DNA of 64,000 nucleotides from Patiria pectinifera (lineage: Eukaryota; Echinodermata; Asteroidea; Valvatida; Asterinidae). Shown piece by piece: positions 51,968 through 62,826 of the stretch. The stretch is taken from the NCBI GenBank assembly GCA_029964075.1, contig CM057149.1:37902900-37966899 (forward strand), read 5' to 3'. Position 1 is the stretch's first letter, and each line of letters opens with the position of its first letter. The position numbers and the translations under genes were made by a program. The notes beneath the pieces are model-generated. The model saw only the letters and a program-made list of their open reading frames with translations, searched no databases and was not told the DNA's origin.

Positions 51968-53096
51968 AAAAAAAGACGGAAGTAACAGATTTTGTGTTGA
52001 TTTTCGCAAACTTAATAAAGTAACCATCTTCGACAACGAACCCATGCCAAACGCAGATAATTTGATGGGACAAGTTGGCGATGCAAATTTCTTCACAAAA
52101 CTCGATCTAACAAAGTGATACTGGCAGATATCGATCTCTGACCACGATAAGGACAAAACCGCGTTCATAACACCTCACGGATGATTCCATTTCACAGTTC
52201 TGCCATTCGGGATGATAAATGCACCGGCAACTTTTACGCGTATGATGAGGAAACTACTAGAAGGCCAGTCTAATGTCGTTAATTTTATTGACGATATTTT
52301 GATTTTCTCACATTCATTCGACGAACATCTCAAACTTCTCAGAGAAGTCTTAGATCGTCTCCACAGAGCAAAATTAACTGCAAAACCATCAAAGTGCAAC
52401 ATCGCGTGTAACACTCTCGAATTCTTAGGACACGTAATCGGCGAAGGTAAACTTGGACCACAACCCGAAAAGATTGTCAAAATTCTGCACGCGTCTCGCC
52501 CACTCACCAAGAAAGAAGTTCGGTCATTTATGGAACTGGTAAATTATTATCGAAGATTCGTTCCCAACTTCGCTGCGATCGCGGCACCATTAACCGACCT
52601 AACGAAGAAAGGAAATCCGACCAAAGTCAATTGGGGCACAGCTCAAGAACACGCGTTTACAACGTTGAAATCTCGCTTAGAATCGACTCCCATTCTGCAC
52701 CTTCCCGATCATAGCCGTTCGTACGTTCTCAGAACCGACGCTTCGGACGTAGGAATCGGTGCAGTGCTACTGCAACCAGACGGAGATCAACTATTTCCGA
52801 TCGCATACGCAAGTCGTAAGCTACTGCCGCGCGAGAAAGCATACGCAGTTATCGAACGCGAATGCCTAGCATTAATTTGGGGAATCGCAAAGTTTCATGT
52901 TTATCTCTACGGTAAACAATTTCTTGTTCAAACCGACCACCACCCTCTGGCCTATCTCACCACTGCAAAGGTTAACAATAGCAGATGCATGCGATGGGCT
53001 TTGACGCTGCAGCAATATAGATTCATTGTCAAGGCCATAAAAGGCTCTGACAACATTGGAGCAGATTTCTTGACCAGATGTCCAGGCAACGAGTAG
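51968..53096 (+). pseudogene. Ty3/gypsy retrotransposon RT-RNase H fragment
   Basis: RT motifs FCVDFRKLNK, KLDLTK (then a TGA stop), VLPFGMINAPATFTRMM, the catalytic FIDDILIFSHS (near 52283), then LGHVIGEGKLGPQPEKI. RNase H: LRTDASDVGIGAVLLQPDG, ECLALIW, TDHHPLAYL. Two in-frame TGA codons lie near the start; protease, gag and integrase are absent. Inactive remnant in the 8.7-kb insertion between the halves of the duplicated block. Confidence 0.92.
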
Positions 53097-53344
53097 AACC
53101 AGACAAATATAAGAAGTGTATACGATGACAAGTGTAAATATTATGGATGTATTAGTATTATTCAGAAAATGTAAAGTTTGTGGATGATACATCGTTCATG
53201 CCAGAGAGTAATTCACCAGAACACGAATTAGCAGAATACTGGAATTGTAATGTATCAATATGACAAGAGTACTAATATCAAAAAATTGTTCATTTTGAAG
53301 AGTCAATTTGTTCATTCTGTTCATCTTAAAGAGTAATTCGCTAG

Positions 53345-54480
53345 TAAGGGGTTGTGTCACAGAGTGACTTTATTTTAATAAAACGAATTTACACTTTATT
53401 GGTTGTGGAAACAAGACTTATTTTTATGTGGCCTGAATCTAGTACACTGGAGTTGTAGAAACAACATTTATTTTATGTGGCCTGAATCTAGTACATGGGA
53501 AGTTGGAATTTGGAATGTGTTTTATGTAGAGGGAAACACAATGTACTTTTATTGAGGCTCTAATACCCAACATTCCGGGGATAGGTGAGCTAGCCAAACC
53601 ATGTTTTGTTGAGTCTGTGACGTTTAAATAATTAAGCCACACCTAGTTTGTTATTGGCCAATGGCTTACGTAATACTCAATGTGAATTTTAAATAGGCAA
53701 TGAGAAGCCTGAGTGGACAGAATAAAATTATCATGTTAATTTATGCATAGGACCAATTTTATTTTGGGTATACAAGCGTGGGCAAATGTAAAAGAGGGGA
53801 GTTGCTAAGAGAAATTCTGAGTAGAGGGCAGTGGCCGGACTCGAAGTGGTTTTTTGAGACTAAGAAGCCAAGGGAGATAGGGCAATGCATAGCCAGCCTG
53901 CGGCAGAGCTAATGAGAGCTCATTGAGTCTGAACTAATGAGAGTTCACGAACCAGAAAATTCAGCAGTGTTTAAGCCAGGAGCCCTTCAATTCCTGTTAG
54001 TTTAACTATAAATGAAATTAGTGTTGTATTAAACTGTGCTTTTATTTATTCATTTTGTGGGGAACATAATATCACCTTAATAACTGGAGACTAATTCTTA
54101 TGAGATTTTGGAAAGATTAAGCGTGAAATGTATTGGCTAGAACTTGGCATTAATTTTGTATAAAATACAATAAGGCTTATATTGCATAAAACCGAAAAGT
54201 GTTGGCCTACGAAGGTGCTAGTTGCGTTTGAGGAAATTTGGCCAAACAACACATAATTTTGTTACGCAGAAATGTTTGGATATTTTGGCGAACAAATTTG
54301 TTATTGCTACGTTTTCAGGGCTTTTAATCTTGGTTTTTGGATTGCGTCCCCGTGACCAGAGGAGTGAGGCCGGACCGCAGCGGCGGGACCAGAGGGACCG
54401 TGTGGACTCCGCTGGCCAAGTGGGAAAGCTACGGGCATAGAGCATTTTGCTGGACACGAGACAACAAGAGACACTCGGAC
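53345..54480. other. Possible 3' LTR region of the gypsy remnant
   Basis: A purine stretch AGTAAGGGG followed by TTGTGTCACAGAGTGAC could be a polypurine tract and LTR start. A 50-bp direct repeat (TTATGTGGCCTGAATCTAGT at 53423 and 53472) lies inside. No second LTR was found, so this is weak. Confidence 0.25.
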
Positions 54481-54659
54481 ACTTTTTTTCTATGCTGCAA
54501 CTAATATTTGTGATTGTACTAAATACTGGAAGTTGCCCCTTAATCTGAATTCAATAAGGAATATAAATCGTGTGTATGATAAGTCTGTAAATAAACATAA
54601 ATATTGTAAAGAGAAGAGTGAAGGCCTAGTTTTCTCTGAGTGTCAGTACTGTTCATCAG

Positions 54660-54800
54660 TGTTGTAGTCGAGGCCACAACCTCCGAGGCCGAGGCCAAGG
54701 CCGAGGCCACAACCTTCGAGGCCAAGGCCGAGGCCGAGGCCACAACCGCGAGGCCAAGGCCGAGGCCACCACCTCCGAGGCCAAGGCCGAGGCCAACTAT
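54660..54800. repeat. GAGGCCAAGGCC minisatellite
   Basis: Tandem GAGGCCGAGGCC and GAGGCCAAGGCC units with CACAACC interruptions; open in several frames, giving spurious low-complexity ORFs. A related block is at 56332-56475. Confidence 0.85.
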
Positions 54801-56331
54801 CAAAACACGTAATAAAATATAATCAATAAAACCAGTCTAAGATTATGTTGGAGTTTTAACATCTTTTTAGTTGAATTCACTGAGTTTTGGAGTGCCTGGC
54901 TTTACAGCTTGCAATGGGTTTCCTCTTGTAGGGAGTCCGGCGAATTTTATCTTTTAAAGAAAGAAATCTAAAGTTTTGTATCACTGAAAGCAAATTACAC
55001 AACAAAATCAATGGCGTTTGAATCAGGCTCATAGGTGTTTGCCCTTTGGAGATACAACAATTTAAATGGCCAAATTTGGAGTTTCTATTCTGTAAGATTT
55101 ACATTATTTACTTTTAGCATGTTTTATAAATCTTATTTTCAAAACCTATCAAAATGCTTAATACCATAGGAATCCCCATTAAATAAACAACAACTTGATT
55201 TTTCAATCAGGTTTTTACCACACATAACCAAAAAGTTACGACCCCCCCCCCGACATTCGCACTGTCCAGGCGCGCGCCGAGCAAACACCGCGATACGACC
55301 AGACAATGCCAGACGGCCCGCCGTTACGCACGGGCAAAGCATAGTTCCAATCCCGCTCCACACAACGGTATAAGTGTCCACGCATTATCACTGTTAATAC
55401 TGCGGTACCAGACAAAGTCTGGCAATGGCCAATCCCGCTCCAAACAACACGGCAACACGGAACATGCGTGCATGATATCACTCAGTTCATCAAAATGACC
55501 ATGAATTCTCGGATCATCCGATTTGAATCCAATGGCTTCGAAGAATTTTAAGATCATGGCAAGAGGTAGGGAGTCCAGAGGTTTTGGCCGTATATATGTA
55601 ACCACGCAAAATTAGTCAATTTCAAATCGTGCTTATACACGTAATAAGTATCAACATGGCTCTAAAATTTTTTTTTTTTTTTTAAAGTATCCTGGTACCA
55701 CGAGGAATACTGACTCCTATTATTAAAACATTCATGCAGAACTTTGCATTTATTTGGATGGAAAAACGAATTCTGAAATCGCGCTTTCCATATCGACCAT
55801 TTGCGCCAAACATTAACGTGTGAGCCGGAACTTTCATTTAAATCACCTTGTAAAAATAAAATCTACTTGATAAATCGTAAATGTTTTTATCATATCTTTA
55901 TGAAAACAAAATGGTACGGACTAGTACACTCGATCGTACCCAGAAAGTTCAGACTTTTACTGAAACAGTGGCCTATAAAAAGAAATGATTAAGCTTGCTG
56001 CACCTTGCCGCAAATCATTTTTAAAGGTCGGGGTACAGAGGCGAAACGAGACAATTTTGTACAACACTGCAACCAGACTAGTCTACTACCACATGTTATT
56101 GTACATAAGTCTCGCACGCGGTAACAGTTATAACGCTTGCACGCACGTGGAAAGCTGAAGCGCAGGCTAGGCGAAGATGCTACCTACGCGAGTACGTTCA
56201 ATGCAACCATTTCCAGTTCATTCGTGCGTACATATATGCGTTCGTTTCACGGAACCCACTGCAGCAAAATCTCGAGGGTTTGATACGGTAAAAAATTAAA
56301 ATTAATTAGAATAGAAAACACATCAAAATGG
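54801..56331. other. Stretch between the two GAGGCC blocks
   Basis: No coding feature or element end recognised. A T-run lies at 55669-55682 and a C-run at 55241-55249. Confidence 0.4.
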
Positions 56332-56475
56332 GCGGCCTCGAGCCGGCCTCGACCGATTCGCCGAGGCCGGAATGCTCCGAGGCCAAGGCCAAGGCCGAGG
56401 CCTTGCACCTCCGAGGCCAAGGCCATGAAAATCGGCCTCGAGGCCGTCGAGGCCGAGGCCGGCCTCGAGACCTCC
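56332..56475. repeat. GGCCTCGAGGCC / GAGGCCAAGGCC minisatellite, second block
   Basis: The same 6-12-bp GAGGCC-rich units as at 54660-54800, about 1.6 kb away, directly upstream of the LINE fragment. Confidence 0.85.
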
Positions 56476-56544
56476 AACACTGCTGTTCATTGGATGGTGA
56501 CTATAACCAAGGGTCCATTTCATGGGGTGGGCAAACCCTGGGAT

Positions 56545-57789
56545 GTGAAAATTGGCGATCTTGCCAATTGCCAACCTGTCTTTCCTCGGGAAAACCATAG
56601 AGCGTGCAGCAGTTTCACAAACACCGTGTCCTCTAACTACTCACGATCTCGCAGGTAAAATGCAGTCAGCCTACCGTAAATACTGTAGTGTGGAAACGGC
56701 TCTTCTACGTGTTTACAATGATCTGCTGCTCGCTGCTGATAAGGGTCGAGAGGCCGTTCTTGTGCTTCTTGATTATTCGGCAGCATTTGACACGATTGAT
56801 CACCGTATCATGCTACAACGCTTACATCATCGCTTTGGCATCAACGACTCCGCCTTGGAATGGTTCACCTCATATTTCGCAAATCGTCTACAATGTACTT
56901 ATTAATAAGATCTCATCTCCCTCCCATAATGTCAATACTGGAGTGCCACAGGGGTCTGTCCTAGGTCCACTATGCTTCACATTGTACACATCTCCACTGG
57001 AAGATCTCATTGCATCGTATGGCGTCAGCTGCATGATCTACGCTGATGATATTCAACTTTACGTCACCATGACAGAACAGCAGCGTCCTGACGTCATTCA
57101 GCGACTGGAGTCATGTCTCACACACATACAGTCTTGGTCCACGGCCAATAAGCTCAAATTGAATGGCGACAAAACTGAAGTCATCCACATCACCTCTCAG
57201 TTTAAGCAACATACTCCAATTGAAAGTATCTGCATCCGACTCCTGCACCAGACCTGTCACTAGCGCCCGTGACCTTGGAACTATTATCACGTCAAACCTT
57301 AGAATGCAAAACCAGGTCAACAACATATGCCGCTCTTCTTACCTAGCTCTCCACAAGATAGGACACATTCGAAATTTCCTCCACCAACAAACGACGGAAA
57401 AGCTTGTCCATGCTTTTATCTCTTGCCGTCTCTATTTCTGCAATAGTCTCCTACACTGTATTCCTGATTCTCAAACCTCGAAACTTCAGCGCATCCAAAA
57501 TTCCGCCGCCAGACTTGTTACACGTACATCATCCAGGCAACATGTAACCCCTATGCTTCGCACCCTTCATTGGCTACCTGTCAATGAGCGAATCGCCTTC
57601 AAGATTCTACTCCTAACTCACAAATGCATCCACGGCTCAGCACCAGCATACCTTCGTGAACTTATTCAAGTATACCAGCCAAAACGCACCCTCCGTTCTA
57701 GCTCAACATTGCTGCTCAGTACACCGGTCACTCGCACTAAGACTTATGGACATCGTTCCTTCACAGAGTTGCTGACTCGAGTCATGTGA
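56545..57789 (+). pseudogene. CR1/L2-type non-LTR retrotransposon fragment
   Basis: RT motifs in two shifted frames: QSAYRKYCSVETALLRVYND, LLDYSAAFDTIDH, TGVPQGSVLGPL, MIYADDIQLYV, then WSTANKLKLNGDKTEVI and, after another shift, the C-terminal RDLGTIITSNLRM, LQRIQNSAARLVT, LHWLPVNERIAFKILLLTHK. Two frameshifts (near 56895 and 57205); the endonuclease domain is absent, so it is 5'-truncated and inactive. Confidence 0.92.
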
Positions 57790-57940
57790 CTTGGACTCGA
57801 GTCGGACTCGAGTCGCTATTTTTGTGACTTGTGACTTGACTTGTAAATACCAGCTTTGACTTGTGACTTGACTTGGACTTGCAGGCAATGACTTGTGACT
57901 TGACTTGGGTTGGTAACAAGTCATTTTTTGCAATCCCAAG
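57775..57940. repeat. GACTCGAGTC / GACTTGTGACTTGACTTG repeat cluster
   Basis: GACTCGAGTCGGACTCGAGTCG followed by alternating TGACTTGTGACTTGACTTG, abutting the LINE 3' end. It may be the subterminal repeat array of the hAT remnant whose transposase tail follows at 58151. Confidence 0.6.
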
Positions 57941-58150
57941 TCAGACGCTACTCGAGCGACCCAATACACTTTAATTAAGCTACTAATACTATACTTTTAA
58001 TTAGCTATTCGGTTTACGCCTTACGTGCATTAAAAAACGGACTTTGGCTTGCGCGGTTTCTACTTCGCCCAGCTGCAGCTGTAGATCATATCAGTGAGCT
58101 GAGCTGTTACGTTGCGTAATGCCTGCCTGCACTTCTGGTTGGTAATTAAG

Positions 58151-58315
58151 AACAGCCTCCCCAGACTCTTTCCTCTTGCTATGAGGGTGCTGTCTGTTCC
58201 TGCTACGAGCTCCCCCATCGAACGTGTATTCAGTCATTGAGGAATAATTATGAGGCCACACAGAGCAAAGTTGAGTGATACTATGCTATCAAATCTTGTT
58301 TATTTGAAGTGTAAC
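58151..58315 (+). pseudogene. hAT transposase C-terminal dimerisation domain fragment
   Basis: The reading frame gives LFPLAMRVLSVPATSSPIER, VFSH, a TGA stop, then GIIMRPHRAKLSDTMLSNLV and YLKCN. This is the conserved hAT dimerisation motif (LSVPATSxPxERVFSxxGxI...RxxLxxxxxxxLxxLKxN). The stop and loss of upstream domains make it a remnant. Confidence 0.82.
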
Positions 58316-58981
58316 AGTTTGTACATGAAAAAATAGATTGTTTTCAATTGAAGTTGCCCAACACAAGGCCCAAAAAGGCCACTCAAGGTGTTTATAAATG
58401 CAGTTTATAGTTGCAGCGAGAAAGTTTCATTCCAGAAAATAGACTTCAGTGACTGAATCCAGTAAAATGAATAGTTCCCACTAGTTTCAAAAGTTTTCAA
58501 TAAGACTGTCACAACAAACTACAGTTTTCAATGACCAAGTCTCTTGCTTAATGCAATGGTTGAACAAACTTTGAAAGGAACCTTTCATAAAAAGAAGCAG
58601 GCCTTTGTCAATTGCATGTAAAATACCGGATAGCCTAACCCATTGGTCGGCGTTTAGTATACATGAAAATTGAACAATAAAGTGTTAATATGCTACATGT
58701 AATCGAGTGAGTGAAGTCTTTTTTTTCATGCCATCTCAACATTTATTTCTACAATGTTAAGAAATTTATTAAAGTATACAAAGGGCTAATATCCGACATA
58801 TATGTGATAAACTACAAGAATAGTAATTGCAACACATTGAAAGAAGGGAATTAAGGAGGCATGTTCAAAATAACTCGTAAGTTGACGCCAGGTTCTTTTA
58901 GCTTATTACAGCTGGACAAAATAATGTGCAACTTGACGTGTTCTCGGGACAAATATAAAAACTCGCTATATAAAAACTGTG

Positions 58982-60617
58982 TTATTATTATTATAGGTTT
59001 TCCCGGCGAATTTCCGCATTTTTCTAATCAGTTTCATTATCTGCCATTCAATTTCGCGTGAGTTTTGCACATGTGGTCCAATTGCGGTTTCTTTTTCATT
59101 TGGGGTTTATTCAATTTCATTTATAGGCAGCCAAGATTTTGCTGTGAATGTTCGTTTTTGTTTTCGAGCAGCCTATTTCGTTTTGGTGCATTCAAGACTT
59201 AACTTGTAGCAGTCTTAAATAAAGTCTTTGCAACCTTTTGACGGTTGACGCATTCAAATTAGCGAACATCTGTGCGCTAATAACGTATAACCATGCTTTT
59301 CGTTTCTTATTCGTTTATGGACAATTGCTTTCATCGTTTGGTCATTTAAATTAGTAAGATTTTTTAATATTTTGTTCCCCTATTTTTCTCCGAGGTTCAC
59401 CCCCCCCCAAAAAATCTTGATGACTGTAAAATTTACAATGTTACAAATCAACTGACATGAGGGAAACAAGATGCAACGAAATAATGAATTGAAAGGGACT
59501 AAGATAATTTCTTTTTCACCGTTGATCTTTTTTACTTGTTTAAACGTTTGATCAAGGGGCTTTTTTACGTTGACGATTTCTTGACGTGTAAGACATCGGG
59601 ACACGTATGTTTGGCAATGGTTGTACCGTCGGGAACACTTCTCTTGCGTTATTTCTTAAATGTTTTCTTGCGTATGTCTGACCGAACACTTACCATATTC
59701 ACAGGGCCCATGCAAAGATTTCAATGCAAACCTTGAAAATACATCTTTGTGTCACATTTAACCTTATTTGCAAGTTTTATTTTCCATTTTGATGGGTGTT
59801 TTTGGTGCCTTCTCCGTTTTTATGCTAATGCAAAGTTTCATATTCATTAGAAAACACGGCTATTTCAGCAAAAAAAGTTGCTAGCATTTTGGATATTTTG
59901 CTGTCATAAATTTCTTTAATTTGGAGATTATATGATGTGTCAGTATATGGCAGTTATCCAATTACCAACCCTTTCCCACAAATGTTTTCAATTAGCAAAT
60001 TTTGGATGAATAATTTGAAAGAAAAACCCTAAACTGAACAGTGTCTTTCTGAAATGACATCATAGTAACAGCATTAATAGTCCGGAAAAACATGGAAACT
60101 TTTAAATGTTTAAAGAAGTGGACATTTGCAATAAGATTAACCCAAAAAGTGTTGTCAAATGTGTAGTTTTCTTACATTTCACAGAGTTGCGCAAAAAGAA
60201 TTCATGAGAAAAATTCCTTGCACATACCCTTTAATTAAGAAAGAAAGTCAATCTACGGTTTGAAGTCATCAAATATGATTTACGCTAAGGAATACGGACA
60301 CGTATGGAGTCTTATGTTTGACAAAATGTAAAACATGTTTGCCCATTAATGAAAACGAATGCCCGATCAACCCCTTACTAATGGTTTAGGCGAAATTGAA
60401 TGAACAACGCGATACTTTTAATATGAATGCATCTTTGATAGGGACGAGTGAAGCTAAAAGGCGATAGAATGCTCCGATAGTAAAATTGAATGATTCTTTT
60501 TGATTGTCGAATGCCGATCTGCATGATCTTTCAATTTCAATCTAAATCGAATGAGCCAGGCGTTAAATTGAATGAAAACTTGGTGAAATTGGCCGGGAAA
60601 ACCTATATTATTATTAA
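58982..60617. mobile_element. 1.6-kb element with TATTATTATAGGTTTTCCCGGC ends
   Basis: The left end (TTATTATTATTATAGG, TTTTCCCGGCGAATTTC) is inverted at the right end (AAATTGGCCGGGAAAACC, TATATTATTATTAA). Internal words such as AAATTGAATGA recur in both arms. No transposase found. Confidence 0.6.
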
Positions 60618-60644
60618 AGGTACTTACACTATTGTCTCCCCCCC

Positions 60645-61060
60645 CCTTGGGAGCAGTGGTCACGTGATTGAGTTGTTCACGGAAGTCCTTTCAAAATACA
60701 GTTAGTTTTGATTTCGCAATGTAAAATGTAAAATTAGGAAAGTGAAAGTAAAGATATATTGTCAAGGACGTATTTCACAGTTTCAAGTTCATATCCTTGA
60801 CGCATTTAATGCCGGAAAGTTGGTTCTCGGAGCTTGTTCCGCTGGCGTTGAACAAAGCCTTATAGAGTCACGAGTGCTCTGTGGATAACTAGTGTTCTGA
60901 GGCTAAATTGGTGCATGACGGTTGGTTTTATTTGTGTCCTCTTTTCCATTTACGGCTGGTAAGACCTTTTTTCTGGTATTGCTTTCTTTAGGTTTTTATT
61001 TTTACCAACTGCAAAACTCGATTGTTAAGGCCGGCTCATTCTGAGTGCGAATGTGCATTA
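60645..61060. repeat. Duplicated block, copy A' (right half)
   Basis: GGTCACGTGATTGAGTTGTT, GTCAAGGACGTA, GCTAAATTGGTGCATGACGG and AAAACTCGATTGTTA match 39890-40180 in order. Confidence 0.75.
60915..60958 (+). other. Candidate short hydrophobic first exon (copy A')
   Basis: MTVGFICVLFSIYG plus two bases, then a GTAAGA donor. Compared with 40061-40104, three hydrophobic-for-hydrophobic changes and one silent change, no indel. If spliced to the acceptor at 62821 before the second TLR gene it would stop at once (TGA), so there it could only be an upstream ORF. Confidence 0.3.
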
Positions 61061-61309
61061 TATTCGCTGTGTGAATATAATGCTTCCGGACAAAAGATAT
61101 CCACATAAACCAGATAGCAGTGACGTTGTGTACTTATGTGGACTTGCCTACGTCCACACAGTGTTTCCCCCTCTCTGGAAAACAGGTTTAGAGGCATTTT
61201 GGGGTTAGGTTTATCAGTGACTAAATGAAGGGAAACACTAAAGGGAATCAAAGAAAACAATGGGTTGAAAGAGTTTTCACAGTTTGAGTAAAATTAGTTT
61301 CTTCCAGAG

Positions 61310-62215
61310 GTTTTTCTTAACTACACGAGAACAAAGGAATGCCCACACTAGGTATGTAAAGTCAACATGATCTGGTACACGGTACCCTGTGGAGACACGG
61401 GTATAATAGGGAGCAAAATATTGTATACGTCTCCACAGGGCAATTTCTATAGGTGAATACGTCTCCACGAGGTTATCACGAAATAGATGGATTTTACTCA
61501 AAAACAAAAATTTCCAAGGTGTGTTGATCCGTCGCAAATTGAAATATTTTATGTAAGGGATATAACGTCCAAATTTCAGCCCAGAAAAATAATTCTGGTC
61601 AAAATATGAAAATATTGAAACCAGATTTTTTAACTCAGTTGTTTTAGTACACGAAAACAAAAAAATGACTCCACAAGAATACAAATTCCAGTACATGTAT
61701 ACTATGTGTGTGTGTGCGTGCGTGTACAGACACTGCCTTGTGGGGTACAGGTGTAGCGTGAATATCCGACTCCATGAAATGTGGACTCATTGGTAGTACT
61801 GCGCACGCGTGAGTACGATACTATGCTATTTTTAGGATCGTTTCGGGAGAGTGACCTGTCACGTGCGAGGGATCAACCAATAATAAGGAAATAGGGGTCC
61901 GATTTTCATAGGAGTCGGATTTTCATGTGACACCGGAACAATGGAGGGTACCCCACAAGGAATGCCCACCGACTTGCCGCGGGGGTACCGTTTTGGTACC
62001 CCACAAGTTTTTCACGAAATAGATTATGGATTTTACTCAAAAATTAGGAATTTCCAAGGTGGGTTGATTTGTCGCAACTGAAAGAGTTTTAGAACAGGGA
62101 TATTAAGTCCGAATTTCAGCCAAGGAAATTAACTATGGTTAACATAAGAGCATTTTGACATAAGTGTGCGATGTTGCAACATTTTAGTACACGAGAACAA
62201 AGGAACTACCCCACT
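61310..62215. repeat. Tandem duplication with inserted MITE upstream of the second TLR gene
   Basis: CACGAAATAGATGGATTTTA (near 61478) recurs at 62013 with its downstream text (AATTTCCAAGGTG, GTTGAT, GTCGCAA). ACACGAGAACAAAGGA occurs at about 61313 and 62190. Period about 535 bp. Confidence 0.65.
61736..61960. mobile_element. MITE with CCTTGTGGGGTAC ends
   Basis: CCTTGTGGGGTAC at 61736 and GGTACCCCACAAGG ending 61960 are inverted; ATCCGACTCCATG and CATAGGAGTCGGAT form an inner inverted pair. About 225 bp; no clear target duplication. Confidence 0.65.
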
Positions 62216-62826
62216 TCTATGCCTATGTAAGCGTGTGTGTGTTGGGGGGGGGGGGAGACTTGTGACGACACCTCCAGTCTTCGCGCTGGGAAATCGCAGC
62301 AGAATATGATAGCGCGCGGTTTTGGTTATCCTTGTCAACAATACAAGGTCAGGAGTATCTAGCCTGAGAAGCACACGTGAAGCAGAATGTTCATTGTCTG
62401 TAACTGAGTCTGCAAGAACGCCACTTTGTCTCTGAGCTTCCAAAACCGTGACAGTCACCCTTCTATGGGCATTTTACATGGGGTTGCCCTTTCTGTTGCT
62501 ATAATTTTTGACAAAATGATTTCCAACCGTAATCACCCCAAGAAACAATCATGTTGGAATTTTATCTTGGCATTTCACAAGAAAAAAAATCGTACCTAGT
62601 CTCCTTGTTCGATCACGTTGGTTTTTACGTCGCTACTTGCGTGGGAACGAAAATGATAACGACACGAAGATTTACCTTACCTAATACATGTTCTTATCAA
62701 CTGGTCATTTTAGATGTGTTTGTCAATGAGAATGAGTCTTTCAAGCTTATTTTAAAAATAATTGTGTATCTCAAAAGGCATTTTTAGTCTGATGCATATT
62801 GTCTCGTGAATTTATCCACAGAGTCA

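Noticed and set aside
54540-54822. Low-complexity open frames rich in Ala/Glu/Pro/Arg
   Set aside because: They are produced by the GAGGCCAAGGCC minisatellite in several frames and on both strands.
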